Shown piece by piece: positions 9,207-17,951 of a stretch of 64,000 nucleotides of DNA (positions within the stretch are counted from its first letter, which is position 1; each line of letters begins with the position of its first letter). Origin of the DNA: SZUA-547 sp963669265. Its GTDB lineage: Bacteria; Pseudomonadota; Alphaproteobacteria; Rhodobacterales; Rhodobacteraceae. The translations under genes were made by a program, and so were the position numbers. The notes beneath the pieces are model-generated. The model was not told the DNA's origin. It made no database searches and worked only from the letters and a program-made list of their open reading frames with translations. The DNA lies in assembly GCA_963669265.1 (NCBI GenBank), contig OY769916.1, forward strand, positions 2,170,001 through 2,234,000, given 5' to 3'.

Positions 9207-9767
9207 ATGCCGGATCGGACCGAAACCGAACGTGTCTGCGTCGGCGCCGTCGCCGGCGCTTTCGGCGTGCGCGGCGAGGTGCGGCTGAAAAGCTTCTGCG
9301 CCGATCCGGGCGCGATCGGCGACTATGGGCCGCTCACCTCTGAGGACGGCGCGCAAAGCTGGACCGTGAAGGTCAGCCGCGCGGTCAAAAACGGCTTCGC
9401 CGCCCGGCTTGGCGGCGTCTCCAACCGCGATCAAGCCGAGGCGCTGAAAGGCGTCCGGCTCTACGCCCCGCGCGAGCGCCTGCCCAACCTGCCCGATGAC
9501 GAGTTCTATCACGCCGACCTGATTGGGCTGGATGTCTATGACGCCGGCGGGGAAAAGCTCGGCGAGGTGCGCGCCGTGCAGGATTACGGGGCCGGCGACT
9601 TCCTTGAGATCGGTCTGCCGAACCGGAAAACCGCCCTGCTGCCCTTCACGCGAGAGGCCGTTCCAACGGTGGACCTTTCCGCCGGGCGCCTGATCGCCGA
9701 TCCGCCAGAAGGCGTTTTTGGCGATGACAGCGGCGGCGATGAATATGATGGGGCGGAGCCTTCCTGA
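9207..9767 (+). CDS. rimM: Ribosome maturation factor RimM
   Basis: A 186-residue 16S rRNA processing factor that binds S19 during assembly of the 30S head. The N-terminal barrel opens VCVGAVAGAFGVRGEVRLKSF; the PRC-barrel C-terminal half has DEFYHADLIGLDVYDAGGE and AGDFLEI, ending with an acidic tail. It lies 21 bp after rpsP and its stop overlaps the trmD start. Confidence 0.95.
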   Translation: MPDRTETERVCVGAVAGAFGVRGEVRLKSFCADPGAIGDYGPLTSEDGAQSWTVKVSRAVKNGFAARLGGVSNRDQAEALKGVRLYAPRERLPNLPDDEFYHADLIGLDVYDAGGEKLGEVRAVQDYGAGDFLEIGLPNRKTALLPFTREAVPTVDLSAGRLIADPPEGVFGDDSGGDEYDGAEPS

Positions 9768-10654
9768 TGGCCCTGCCGCCTAAATCCCCGCCCCGGCGCT
9801 CTCATGGCAAACTCGCCATATCGCCATCGCGCGCGCCGCGCTCGGTGATGGAGGACGGCCCGCAACTGGCGGGCGCCTGGCGCGCGCAGGTGCTGACCCT
9901 GTTTCCGGAAATGTTCCCCGGCCCGCTCGGCGGCTCGCTGGTCGGCAAGGCGCTCGACGCGGGGCTCTGGGCGCTGGATCCGATCGACATTCGCCGCTTT
10001 GCGACCGGCAAGCATCGCGCGGTCGACGACACGCCCGCGGGCGGTGGGCCGGGCATGGTGATGAAGCCAGACGTGATCGCCCGCGCTCTGGACCATTGCG
10101 CGGACAGCCGGCCCAGAGACGCGGACTGGCCGGTGATCTATCTTTCGCCCCGCGGTCGCCCGTTCGATCAGGCGATGGCGAAGCGATTCTCCCGCGCCGA
10201 CGGGGTGACCATGCTTTGCGGACGGTTTGAGGGCGTAGACCAGCGGGTGCTGGACGCAAGGCGTGTCACAGAGGTCTCACTCGGCGATTTCGTCATGTCA
10301 GGCGGAGAAATCGCCGCAATGGCGTTGATTGACGCCACGGTTAGGCTTATACCGCGCGTTCTCGGCAATCAGGCGTCCGCCGAGGAGGAAAGTTTCAGCG
10401 CGGGTCTGTTGGAGGCCCCGCATTATACACGGCCCGCCGTCTGGGAAGGGCGCGAGATACCGGAGGTTCTCCTCTCCGGCCATCACGCGAAGATCGCCGA
10501 ATGGCGGCAATCCCAGGCGGAGGCGTTGACGAAGGAAAGACGTCCCGACCTCTGGCGGGCTCAAGCCGCGAATGCGGCCTCTGAGGACCCGAATGGAGAA
10601 GCAGAGCTCTCGGACGCGCAATCGACCGTCACAAGACGGCCCATAAAGGACTAG
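9767..10654 (+). CDS. trmD: tRNA (guanine37-N1)-methyltransferase TrmD
   Basis: TrmD methylates G37 of tRNAs reading CNN codons, preventing +1 frameshifts. The SPOUT fold is evident: AQVLTLFPEMFPGPLGGSL near residue 45, DDTPAGGGPGMVMKPD, LCGRFEGVDQRV, and the trefoil-knot SAM site FVMSGGEIAAMALIDATVRL (about 168-188). The N-terminus carries about 40 extra residues before the core; similar extensions occur in Rhodobacterales, but an internal start is possible (MEDGPQLAG at 9848). The C-terminal tail is longer than in E. coli. rplS follows 4 bp later. Confidence 0.96.
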   Translation: MALPPKSPPRRSHGKLAISPSRAPRSVMEDGPQLAGAWRAQVLTLFPEMFPGPLGGSLVGKALDAGLWALDPIDIRRFATGKHRAVDDTPAGGGPGMVMKPDVIARALDHCADSRPRDADWPVIYLSPRGRPFDQAMAKRFSRADGVTMLCGRFEGVDQRVLDARRVTEVSLGDFVMSGGEIAAMALIDATVRLIPRVLGNQASAEEESFSAGLLEAPHYTRPAVWEGREIPEVLLSGHHAKIAEWRQSQAEALTKERRPDLWRAQAANAASEDPNGEAELSDAQSTVTRRPIKD

Positions 10655-10658
10655 ACCG

Positions 10659-11060
10659 ATGAACCTGCTTCAGCAACTCGAAGCCGAGCACGTCGCCGAG
10701 CTTGGCAAAGACATTCCCGATTTCGCGCCGGGCGACACCGTCCGCGTCGGCGTAAAAGTCACCGAGGGCTCGCGCTCTCGCGTACAGAATTATGAGGGCG
10801 TCTGCATCGCCCGTCAGGGCGGATCCGGCCTCGGCGCCAGCTTCACAGTCCGCAAGATCAGCTTCGGCGAGGGCGTTGAGCGTATTTTCCCGCTCCACTC
10901 GCCGATCATCGACGCGATCACCGTGGTCCGCCGCGGCCGCGTCCGCCGCGCCAAGCTCTACTACCTGCGCCAGCGCCGCGGAAAATCGGCCCGTATCGCC
11001 GAGAAAACCAACTACAAACCCAAAGCCGCCAAAGCGGCGCCGGAGACCGCGGCCGAGTAA
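10659..11060 (+). CDS. rplS: 50S ribosomal protein L19
   Basis: L19, 133 residues, sits at the 30S-50S interface. It has the family pattern DTVRVGVKVTEGSRSRVQNYEGVCIARQGG in consecutive segments, then FTVRKISFGEGVERIFPLHSPIID and the basic RRGRVRRAKLYYLRQRRGKSARI region. A short Lys/Ala tail (KPKAAKAAPETAAE) extends the core. It is the last gene of the operon and is followed by a strong terminator. Confidence 0.98.
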   Translation: MNLLQQLEAEHVAELGKDIPDFAPGDTVRVGVKVTEGSRSRVQNYEGVCIARQGGSGLGASFTVRKISFGEGVERIFPLHSPIIDAITVVRRGRVRRAKLYYLRQRRGKSARIAEKTNYKPKAAKAAPETAAE

Positions 11061-11085
11061 CCGGCCCCATCTCGAGGCAATCAGC

Positions 11086-11118
11086 GGGCGGCCCCAAGGG
11101 CCGCCCGTTTGCGTTTTC
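11086..11118 (+). terminator. Rho-independent terminator after rplS
   Basis: A perfect 9-bp stem (GGGCGGCCC at 11086-11094, loop CAA-type, complement 11098-11106) is followed by GTTTGCGTTTT. It lies 25 bp after the rplS stop. Confidence 0.85.
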
Positions 11119-11196
11119 GCGACATCGTGAGCGGCGCGGGCGTGACCCGCGCGCCGAATCCGCCCATTCTTCCCCCACAATGGGAACAGGGGACGC

Positions 11197-12063
11197 ATGG
11201 GCATGTATCTGCGGACAATGATCGCCGCCCTTTTGCTGACCGCCGTTGGCGGCGGCGGGGCGGTGGCGGCCTGCGACCCGGCGACGGCGCCCTGCCGGTA
11301 TGAAATGGAAAGCGGCGTCTATCACGCGGCGCTGCCGGACGGCCCCGGCCCGCATCCCGCGCTCGTATTCCTGCATGGCTGGGGCGGGACGGGCGCGGCG
11401 ACGATCCGCAACAAGGGCCTGGTGAGCGCGGTCACGGATCGCGGCTACGCCTTTATCGCGCCAACCGGCCAGCCGAGATCCGGTGGACGCTCCGGCGCGT
11501 CATGGAATTCCCGCGCCGTCACTGGCGACGGCGTGCGCGATGACGTGTTCTTCATCAACACCGTGCTGGCCCATGCCTCGAAAACGCTCGACGTCGACCG
11601 CGATCGCGTCCTGATTGGCGGCTTTTCCGGCGGCGGCATGATGAGCTGGCGGATCGTCTGCGACCGACCTGAGACGGCGGCGGCCTATGCGCCGATCTCC
11701 GGCCTGATGTGGCGGCCCTTGCCCGAGGTCTGCGCCGGCCCCGCGAAACTCCTGCACACCCATGGCTGGGCCGATCCGGTGGTGCCGATGGAGGGGCGCT
11801 CGGTCGCGGGCGGGCGGATCACGCAAGGCGACCTCTTCGTCGGCCTGAACCTGCTGCGCGACGCGTTCGCATGTCGCGCGGACCCGCCGACGGACACCGA
11901 GTTGCGAGGCGGGTATTGGCGCCGCGCCTGGACCAACTGCGCGCCCGGCGCCCATCTGGAGCTGGCGATTCACCCCGGCGGCCATTCGATCCCGAAGGGC
12001 TGGAGCAAGATGGCGCTCGACTGGTTCGAGGCGACGCAGGCTGGGGCGGAGGCGATCCGATGA
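11197..12063 (+). CDS. Secreted alpha/beta-hydrolase, PHB-depolymerase/LpqC-type esterase, paralogue 1
   Basis: A 288-residue protein with a signal peptide ending at GAVAA (about residue 25). The hydrolase fold shows an oxyanion-type LHGWGGTG (about residue 67), nucleophile Ser in GGFSGGGM (about 145), Asp in HGWADPVVPMEGR (about 190) and His in HPGGHSIPKGW near the C-terminus, so the triad is complete. The family (COG3509) cleaves esters such as short polyhydroxyalkanoates, feruloyl or acetyl esters; the substrate is unknown. Cys pairs suggest disulfides and periplasmic or extracellular location. First of three tandem homologues; its TGA overlaps the ATG of the next gene. Confidence 0.82.
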   Translation: MGMYLRTMIAALLLTAVGGGGAVAACDPATAPCRYEMESGVYHAALPDGPGPHPALVFLHGWGGTGAATIRNKGLVSAVTDRGYAFIAPTGQPRSGGRSGASWNSRAVTGDGVRDDVFFINTVLAHASKTLDVDRDRVLIGGFSGGGMMSWRIVCDRPETAAAYAPISGLMWRPLPEVCAGPAKLLHTHGWADPVVPMEGRSVAGGRITQGDLFVGLNLLRDAFACRADPPTDTELRGGYWRRAWTNCAPGAHLELAIHPGGHSIPKGWSKMALDWFEATQAGAEAIR

Positions 12064-12944
12064 TCCGCTCGCTGGCGCGCGCGGCCTCGATCTGCGCGGC
12101 GCTGGCGTATTTCGGACCTTCCCTTGCATTCGCGGAGGAGGTGCAAGACTGCGGCGCGCCGGAGGGTGAAAGCTGCAAGGTGGATCTCGGCGAGTACCGC
12201 CTGCTGCTGCCCGGTCCGCTGGATGGCGGCGCAAAGGGAGCCCCCGCGCTGATCCATCTGCATGGCGCCGGCGGTTCGGGCCGGGGCGTCCTCCGCATGG
12301 GTGAGATGACCCGAGAGGCGTTGTCGCGCGGCTTCGCCGTGATCGCCCCGATCGGCCTGCCCCATTCCGCGACGCGCCGCCACCGAAGCTGGAACTTCCA
12401 GAGCTTCGACGGCCGCCGCGACGAATTCGCGTTTATCTCACAGGTGCTCGACGACGCGGCGGATCGCTTTGGCCTCGACCGCGACCGGATGCTGATGACC
12501 GGGTTCTCCATCGGCGGCTCTCAGACCTGGTATCTGGCCTGCCGCGATCACCGGATCGCCGCCGCCTACGCCCCGGTCGCGGGTGGGTTCTGGCGCGAGC
12601 ATCCCAAGGATTGCGACGGGCCGGTCCGATTGCTCCACACCCACGGCTGGCGCGACACGACGGTGCCGCTTGAGGGCCGCCCCTTGCGCAGCGGCGCCCG
12701 CGTGCAGGGCGATATCTGGGAGGGGATGCAATTGTGGCGCGCCGAGAATGGCTGCGACGGCCTGCGCGCCGACGCGTTTGACGACCGGGGGCAATTCCTA
12801 CTGCGCCGCTGGACCATATGCGACGCCGGCACCGCGCTGGAGTTTGCGCTCTTTCCCGGCGGCCACGGGGTGCCGAAGGGTTGGGCGGCGATGGCGCTCG
12901 ACTGGTTTGAGGCTATGATGGAGGAAACGAGAGAAATCCGATGA
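12060..12944 (+). CDS. Secreted alpha/beta-hydrolase, PHB-depolymerase/LpqC-type esterase, paralogue 2
   Basis: A 294-residue homologue of the preceding gene. The start is ATG at 12060, overlapping the upstream stop by 4 bp (ATGA). The signal peptide runs to about residue 26 (SLAFAEE). Corresponding motifs are LHGAGGSG, nucleophile Ser in TGFSIGGSQ, Asp in HGWRDTTVPLEGR and His in FPGGHGVPKGW. The two residues after the nucleophile Ser differ between the three paralogues (GG, IG, RG), hinting at different substrates. The stop overlaps the third copy by 4 bp. Confidence 0.82.
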   Translation: MIRSLARAASICAALAYFGPSLAFAEEVQDCGAPEGESCKVDLGEYRLLLPGPLDGGAKGAPALIHLHGAGGSGRGVLRMGEMTREALSRGFAVIAPIGLPHSATRRHRSWNFQSFDGRRDEFAFISQVLDDAADRFGLDRDRMLMTGFSIGGSQTWYLACRDHRIAAAYAPVAGGFWREHPKDCDGPVRLLHTHGWRDTTVPLEGRPLRSGARVQGDIWEGMQLWRAENGCDGLRADAFDDRGQFLLRRWTICDAGTALEFALFPGGHGVPKGWAAMALDWFEAMMEETREIR

Positions 12945-13807
12945 TCCGAGTCGTGACGGTCGCGCTTGCGATCCTGGCCCTGGCAACGCCGATCGCGGCG
13001 CAGGATTCATGTGGCGACGACATCCCCTGCGAGATCGGGACCGGCGCCTACCACGCCGCTTTGCCGGACTCGCCCGAGAGCGCGCCGGCCGTGATCTGGC
13101 TGCACGGCTATGCCGGCTCGGGCGCCAAAACGATCGCCAATACAGGCTTCGTCAAGAATTTCACCCAGCGCGGGTATGCGCTGATCGCCCCGAACGGATT
13201 GAAATGGGGCGGCGAGAAGACCAAACCTGACTGGGCGGTGCGCGACGGCTATCAGGCCTATCCCCGCAACGACCTCGCCTTCATTCGCGCGGTGATCGAC
13301 GACGCGGCGAAGCGCTTTTCGCTGGATCGGAGCCGGGTCCTGCTTGCCGGGTTTTCGCGCGGCGGTTCGATGATCTGGGACGTCGCCTGCCTGAAGCCGG
13401 ACACCGCCACCGCCTATGCGCCGATCTCGGGCGGCTTCTGGAAACCGGAATCGACGGATTGTGTCGGACCGGTTGACCTGCTCCACACGCACGGCTTTTC
13501 AGATCGCACGGTTCCGCTGGAGGGGCGGCCGATCGACACCTCCGTGCTGCGAATCGTGCAGGGCGACATTCACGCCGGATTGCTGACCTGGCGGAATGAG
13601 ATGAACTGCGCCCAGCGCGCGACCGCTGTCGACGCCTCGGGTCCGCTCTGGCGGAAAAGCTGGACGGAATGCGAGGGCGGCTCGGTCACCTTCCTGCTTG
13701 GCCCGGGCGGTCATGGCGCCCCGAAAGGCTGGACGAGCATCGCGCTCGACTGGTTTGAGGCGCTTCCCGGCCACGCGTGGCTTGAAGCCGGACCGCCGAG
13801 CGACTAG
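12941..13807 (+). CDS. Secreted alpha/beta-hydrolase, PHB-depolymerase/LpqC-type esterase, paralogue 3
   Basis: A 288-residue protein and last member of the tandem set, starting at an ATGA overlap with paralogue 2. The signal peptide is MIRVVTVALAILALATPIAA with cleavage before QDSCG. It keeps LHGYAGSG, Ser in AGFSRGGSM, Asp in HGFSDRTVPLEGR and His in GPGGHGAPKGW. ISGGFWKPES and the two C-terminal Cys positions align with the others, so the three share one ancestor and probably one transcript. leuC starts 184 bp downstream. Confidence 0.82.
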   Translation: MIRVVTVALAILALATPIAAQDSCGDDIPCEIGTGAYHAALPDSPESAPAVIWLHGYAGSGAKTIANTGFVKNFTQRGYALIAPNGLKWGGEKTKPDWAVRDGYQAYPRNDLAFIRAVIDDAAKRFSLDRSRVLLAGFSRGGSMIWDVACLKPDTATAYAPISGGFWKPESTDCVGPVDLLHTHGFSDRTVPLEGRPIDTSVLRIVQGDIHAGLLTWRNEMNCAQRATAVDASGPLWRKSWTECEGGSVTFLLGPGGHGAPKGWTSIALDWFEALPGHAWLEAGPPSD

Positions 13808-13991
13808 AGAACGCCCATGAACACACCCGTACATATTGCGGACTATATCTCGATCGCGGACCGAGCCCGCCTGCCCTGGCGGTTCCATGGTCAGCGGCGA
13901 GCGCGGGCGGGCGGCTGATATGGCGCCGCGCCCAACTGCGCAGCCAACGCCGACCCCGTTGTTCAGACCGTTTTTCGAGGAAGACCCCGAC

Positions 13992-15395
13992 ATGACCGCC
14001 AAGACCATCTACGACAAGATCTGGGACGCCCACGTGGCCCATGAGGCCGAGGACGGCACCTGCCTGCTCTATATCGACCGGCATCTGGTGCACGAGGTCA
14101 CCTCACCGCAGGCTTTCGAAGGGCTGCGCATGACGGGGCGCGCGGTCCGCAAGCCCGAGGCGACTCTGGCGGTGCCGGACCATAACGTGCCGACCGATCC
14201 GACCCGGGTGGAGGGCATCAAGGACGAACAATCCCGCATTCAGGTCGACGCGCTGCGCCAGAACGCCAAGGATTTCGGCGTCGAGTATTACGATGTCGAC
14301 GACATCCGGCAGGGCATCGTGCATATCATCGGGCCGGAGCAGGGCCTGACCCAGCCGGGCATGACCATCGTTTGCGGCGACAGCCACACCGCGACCCATG
14401 GCGCGTTCGGCGCGCTGGCGCACGGCATCGGCACCTCTGAGGTCGAGCATGTGCTCGCCACCCAGACGCTGATCCAGAAAAAGTCGAAGAACATGAAGGT
14501 GGAGGTCACCGGGACCCTGCCGACCGGCGTCACCGCCAAGGACATCACCCTTTCGGTGATCGGCGAGACCGGCACCGCCGGCGGCACCGGTCATGTCATT
14601 GAATATTGCGGCGAGGCGATCGAAGCGCTTTCCATGGAAGGCCGCATGACCGTCTGCAACATGGCGATCGAGGGCGGCGCCCGCGCGGGCCTGATCGCGC
14701 CGGACGAGAAGACCTTCGAATACCTCAAGGGCCGGCCGAAAGCGCCGAAAGGCGCGGCGTGGGAGATGGCGGTCAACTACTGGCGCACGCTCAAGACCGA
14801 CGATGGCGCGCATTTTGACAAGATCATCACGCTCAAGGCCGAGGATATCGCGCCGGTCGTCACCTGGGGCACCAGCCCCGAGGACGTGCTGCCGATCACC
14901 GGCGTCGTCCCCTCGCCTGCCGATTTCGAGGGCGGCAAACAGGACGCCGCCGCGCGCAGCCTCGACTATATGGGTCTGACGCCCGGCACCCGCTTGCAGG
15001 ATGTCGAGATCGACACCGTCTTCATCGGCTCCTGCACCAATGGTCGGATCGAGGATCTGCGCGAGGTCGCCCGGATCATGGAGGGCCACAAGGTCAAGGA
15101 CGGGCTGCGCGCGATGATAGTGCCGGGCTCGGGCCTGGTGCGTCTACAGGCGGAGGAAGAGGGCGTCGCCCAGAAGCTGATCGACGCCGGATTCGAATGG
15201 CGGATGGCGGGTTGCTCCATGTGCCTCGGCATGAACCCGGACCAGTTGGCGCCGGGGGAGCGCTGCGCCTCCACCTCGAACCGCAATTTCGAGGGCCGGC
15301 AAGGGCGCGGCGGACGCACCCATCTGGTCAGCCCGGTCATGGCCGCCGCCGCCGCGATCACAGGTCGCCTGACGGATGTGCGCGATCTGGACTGA
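13992..15395 (+). CDS. leuC: 3-isopropylmalate dehydratase large subunit
   Basis: LeuC pairs with LeuD to isomerise 2-isopropylmalate to 3-isopropylmalate in leucine synthesis. The 467-residue length is normal. The aconitase fold shows IDRHLVHEVTSPQAFEGL, VCGDSHTATHGAFGALAHGIG, and the 4Fe-4S Cys residues in FIGSCTNGRIEDLR (about 345) and AGCSMCLGMNPD (about 405). The ATG at 13992 (MTAKTIYDKIWDAH) is the family start, with GAGGAAG upstream; upstream in-frame codons do not resemble LeuC. It is followed by a terminator, so it is transcribed apart from leuD, which lies 2.5 kb away. Confidence 0.98.
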   Translation: MTAKTIYDKIWDAHVAHEAEDGTCLLYIDRHLVHEVTSPQAFEGLRMTGRAVRKPEATLAVPDHNVPTDPTRVEGIKDEQSRIQVDALRQNAKDFGVEYYDVDDIRQGIVHIIGPEQGLTQPGMTIVCGDSHTATHGAFGALAHGIGTSEVEHVLATQTLIQKKSKNMKVEVTGTLPTGVTAKDITLSVIGETGTAGGTGHVIEYCGEAIEALSMEGRMTVCNMAIEGGARAGLIAPDEKTFEYLKGRPKAPKGAAWEMAVNYWRTLKTDDGAHFDKIITLKAEDIAPVVTWGTSPEDVLPITGVVPSPADFEGGKQDAAARSLDYMGLTPGTRLQDVEIDTVFIGSCTNGRIEDLREVARIMEGHKVKDGLRAMIVPGSGLVRLQAEEEGVAQKLIDAGFEWRMAGCSMCLGMNPDQLAPGERCASTSNRNFEGRQGRGGRTHLVSPVMAAAAAITGRLTDVRDLD

Positions 15396-15426
15396 CTCCG
15401 GATCGCAAATTCATTGGAATGAGAGA

Positions 15427-15454
15427 CGCCCGCCAGATCCGGCGGGCGTTTTTT
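15427..15454. terminator. Rho-independent terminator after leuC
   Basis: A perfect 8-bp stem (CGCCCGCC at 15427-15434 and its complement at 15441-15448, six-base loop) is followed by TTTTTT on the plus strand. It ends at the stop of the converging minus-strand gene and could act on both strands, though the minus side has only a weak T-rich tail. Confidence 0.85.
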
Positions 15455-15989
15455 ATTGCGCCGCGACGTCGACGCTCGTGGTTTTGGACGCCGGAACCCG
15501 CGCAAATCTCGGGCAACCCTCCTCGGGTGGCGCCATGAACATCACACGCCCGGAGCCGACGACCGGCTCTGACTCTATAGCGGTGACATCGGGGGCAGAG
15601 CGGCACGCATCGATGCGCGGCGCGGGCGGCGGCGGCGCGACCGGTTCAGGCGGAGCGGCGGCGGGTTGCTCGACCACTACAACCTCGGTCCTCGGCTCGG
15701 AACGCCGTTCGCCGTAGAAATAATAGGGCCGGTAATAGGCCGCCCGGCGCCGCTTGTGCTTCCGTTTCCACTTCGAGTGCTTGCGGTATTTGCGATCCGC
15801 GTAGCCGCGATCCACATGACGCCCCGCGTCTCCCCGCGCAAACGGACCCGTCGTCACGCCGTAGGTTGGGGAGAGCGACAGCACCGCGCCGCCGCTGCGC
15901 CCGCCCAAAGCCCAGCCCTCCGCCAAAGCGGGAAGCGCGAGCATTCCGGCGACGGTCAGGGCCGCAGCGAATATCACGGACTTGGTCAT
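15453..15989 (-). CDS. Secreted protein with basic/tyrosine-rich and proline-rich segments, function unknown
   Basis: A 178-residue protein with a signal peptide (MTKSVIFAAALTVAGMLALPALA, cleavage near residue 23). Residues about 55-90 are dense in Lys, Arg, His and Tyr (KYRKHSKWKRKHKRRRAAYYRPYY), followed by a Glu/Pro-rich stretch (about 108-125) and a C-terminal part with two Cys that could pair. I do not recognise the family. The composition suggests binding to a polyanion or cell-wall polymer; this is inference only. It converges on leuC. Confidence 0.6.
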   Translation of the reverse strand: MTKSVIFAAALTVAGMLALPALAEGWALGGRSGGAVLSLSPTYGVTTGPFARGDAGRHVDRGYADRKYRKHSKWKRKHKRRRAAYYRPYYFYGERRSEPRTEVVVVEQPAAAPPEPVAPPPPAPRIDACRSAPDVTAIESEPVVGSGRVMFMAPPEEGCPRFARVPASKTTSVDVAAQ

Positions 15990-16062
15990 CGCTTAAATAT
16001 GAGACCGACCGGCCGCCCGGTCAATCAGCGGCGCCGCAGTTGTGAATGGCGGTTCGCGTCGA

Positions 16063-16416
16063 TTAACGGTCCGAGAACGTGTTCTTGAAGAACGGCACCA
16101 GACCGCCGCGTCCTTCCAGATCCTCATTCAACGAGTTCACGTCGCCTTTCAGGCTACCGGGATCCCGATCGAACGCGCCTGCATTGCGCGACTCGTTCGC
16201 GCCGCTCAATTCGCGTTCATACCGGGGACGGTAATCGCCACGCTGCTCAGCGGCCTCGTAAGGCTCCACCGTCAGAGGATCCTGAAAGTCGAACGCATCG
16301 CCCTTTTCCTGCGCTCCGGCGGCAGTGGCGCCAAGGGTAAGCGCCAGTCCGACAAGCGCGGAAAAAACAGCCGAGCCGCCGGTATAGGGGGCGGATCTGC
16401 GAAAATTAGCGGGCAT
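16063..16416 (-). CDS. Small secreted or anchored protein of unknown function
   Basis: A 117-residue protein. The ATG at 16416 is preceded by AGGAG at about 8 bp, so I choose it over an in-frame start 39 bp upstream. The N-terminus carries a basic, then hydrophobic, signal-like segment (SAVFSALVGLALTLGATAAGA) with likely cleavage before QEKGD. The mature part is polar and acidic with no Cys and no recognised domain. It is transcribed towards the other secreted hypothetical gene. Confidence 0.6.
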   Translation of the reverse strand: MPANFRRSAPYTGGSAVFSALVGLALTLGATAAGAQEKGDAFDFQDPLTVEPYEAAEQRGDYRPRYERELSGANESRNAGAFDRDPGSLKGDVNSLNEDLEGRGGLVPFFKNTFSDR

Positions 16417-16631
16417 TTGGGGGACTCCTAAAACATCTTTTCGCGACTCTACCATTTGGGGCGAGGCGCGTCCGCTGCAATCCTTCGCATATTCACAGAT
16501 TTGCGCGAATTATTTCCGCTGCGGAGTTCCTGGCTTCTAAGGGCGCAGTAGCGAAACTCAGCGCGTAAAGCACGTAACCATGATGATCCGTGCATCAACA
16601 AGAGACTGGGAACGTCCGAATGGCGACGATC

Positions 16632-17711
16632 CTAACACTTGCCAAAACTACTGATCAGTTCACTTTCGGGCGCGACATCCTTTGATCGCGGCGACCGCGC
16701 CGTATAGCCATACCAAAGCACCACCACAATCATGATAGAGAAGTAGCCGTCAATTGCATAATGATAGCCTGATAACACAGATGTAAACTGAATGATAATC
16801 AAAAACAAAAGGCTCATGAAAAACATGATCTTACTCTTTCTTAAAAAATAAAACATAGATAACGCTGCTGTAGCAACATGCAAACTTGGAAAAGCAGATA
16901 TGCCCGAGCCAAAATGACTCTGCCCGCTGTTATGGGCCTCCAATAAAAATGCCTGAATTCTAGCAATATTTGTTTCAGAAAATCCTGCAGATTCTTGATA
17001 CGCGATGAGATCAGAAAATCGGCTTAATTCAGTATTGAAGTTATCGTAATATATAGGTCCCGCTGATAGAAAAATCACCGCAACAATATTTCCTAAAAAG
17101 ATCCAAACAAATGCATAGGACAGTAAAAATCTGCTTCTAAAATCCTTATCCTTTTCAAACAAAATACAATGCACGACAACCCCAATAATAATTAACCCCC
17201 ATACAAAAACATAAATAAAATCTATTAAATAGATATTATGTACTGCAAAATCTTTGCTGTAAATCACCCAAGCATCATTCCCCATGTGTAAATATTTATC
17301 TATATTCGCCAGGCCTTCATCCCAATTATAATTATTCGCATATTGCATATTATTCTTCATAACTGTAAAAATGTCATAGAAAACGACGACGCAAAATAAC
17401 TGAACTAACTTTTGCACAAGACCAGTGACAACTGATCCTATTTGCACCCCCCTCCATGGACGCGCGCCAAATCGAACAATACGATATGTAACGGATATGG
17501 AATACACTGCCGCGAAAAACCCGCACAGCACAATAATCAGCTTAAGTATTCCTAGAGGGACCTTAAATGTTCCCCCCAAAAAAATAGAAAAAAACAATGC
17601 AAATAAAACATAAATTAAACACACCAGCTCAAAGCTGGCTGCAGAACGTAAACTAAAACTCCTCAGCTTTGGGTCGCCACACTCTTTCTTTTTATCAACA
17701 AGTAACCACAT
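16632..17711 (-). CDS. PAP2-superfamily integral membrane protein (Aur1/inositol-phosphotransferase-like)
   Basis: A 359-residue protein with about eight hydrophobic segments. The PAP2/Aur1 catalytic pattern is present: SAGPIYYD (about residue 228), SAFPSLHVA (about 283-291) and SGYHYAIDGYFSI (about 325-337), supplying the two His and the Asp of this phosphotransferase/phosphatase family. Members move or remove phosphate head groups on lipids; here it could act on a phospholipid or glycolipid in the inner membrane. The gene and its flanks are strikingly AT-rich, with many AAA, ATA and TTT codons, against a GC-rich background. It lies between leuC and leuD, so horizontal acquisition is likely. 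Substrate unknown. Confidence 0.78.
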   Translation of the reverse strand: MWLLVDKKKECGDPKLRSFSLRSAASFELVCLIYVLFALFFSIFLGGTFKVPLGILKLIIVLCGFFAAVYSISVTYRIVRFGARPWRGVQIGSVVTGLVQKLVQLFCVVVFYDIFTVMKNNMQYANNYNWDEGLANIDKYLHMGNDAWVIYSKDFAVHNIYLIDFIYVFVWGLIIIGVVVHCILFEKDKDFRSRFLLSYAFVWIFLGNIVAVIFLSAGPIYYDNFNTELSRFSDLIAYQESAGFSETNIARIQAFLLEAHNSGQSHFGSGISAFPSLHVATAALSMFYFLRKSKIMFFMSLLFLIIIQFTSVLSGYHYAIDGYFSIMIVVVLWYGYTARSPRSKDVAPESELISSFGKC

Positions 17712-17826
17712 AACACACCCAAGAAACTTAAGGACTTAAGCTAATCACAATTGACCTACGCCCAAGCACAGCTGAAAACGCCCTCGATCATTCCAGCCCT
17801 TATCGCGTTAAGCTTATGGCAACGGC

Positions 17827-17847
17827 GCGTTTTATGCAATAAAACGC
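17827..17847. repeat. Perfect inverted repeat in the PAP2-leuD intergenic region
   Basis: Nine-base arms GCGTTTTAT and ATAAAACGC separated by GCA form a near-palindrome 105 bp upstream of the leuD start and 116 bp upstream of the divergent PAP2 gene. It has no T-run after it, so it may be an operator rather than a terminator. The binding protein is unknown. Confidence 0.5.
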
Positions 17848-17951
17848 TAGCCTGAGCATGGCTATAAGAAGCGCATCGCGCATCAAACGCCTCCAGCTTG
17901 CCTCCGGCCCCGCGTCATGCTTTATCCCAACCCAATCCGATGGAGGGACTG

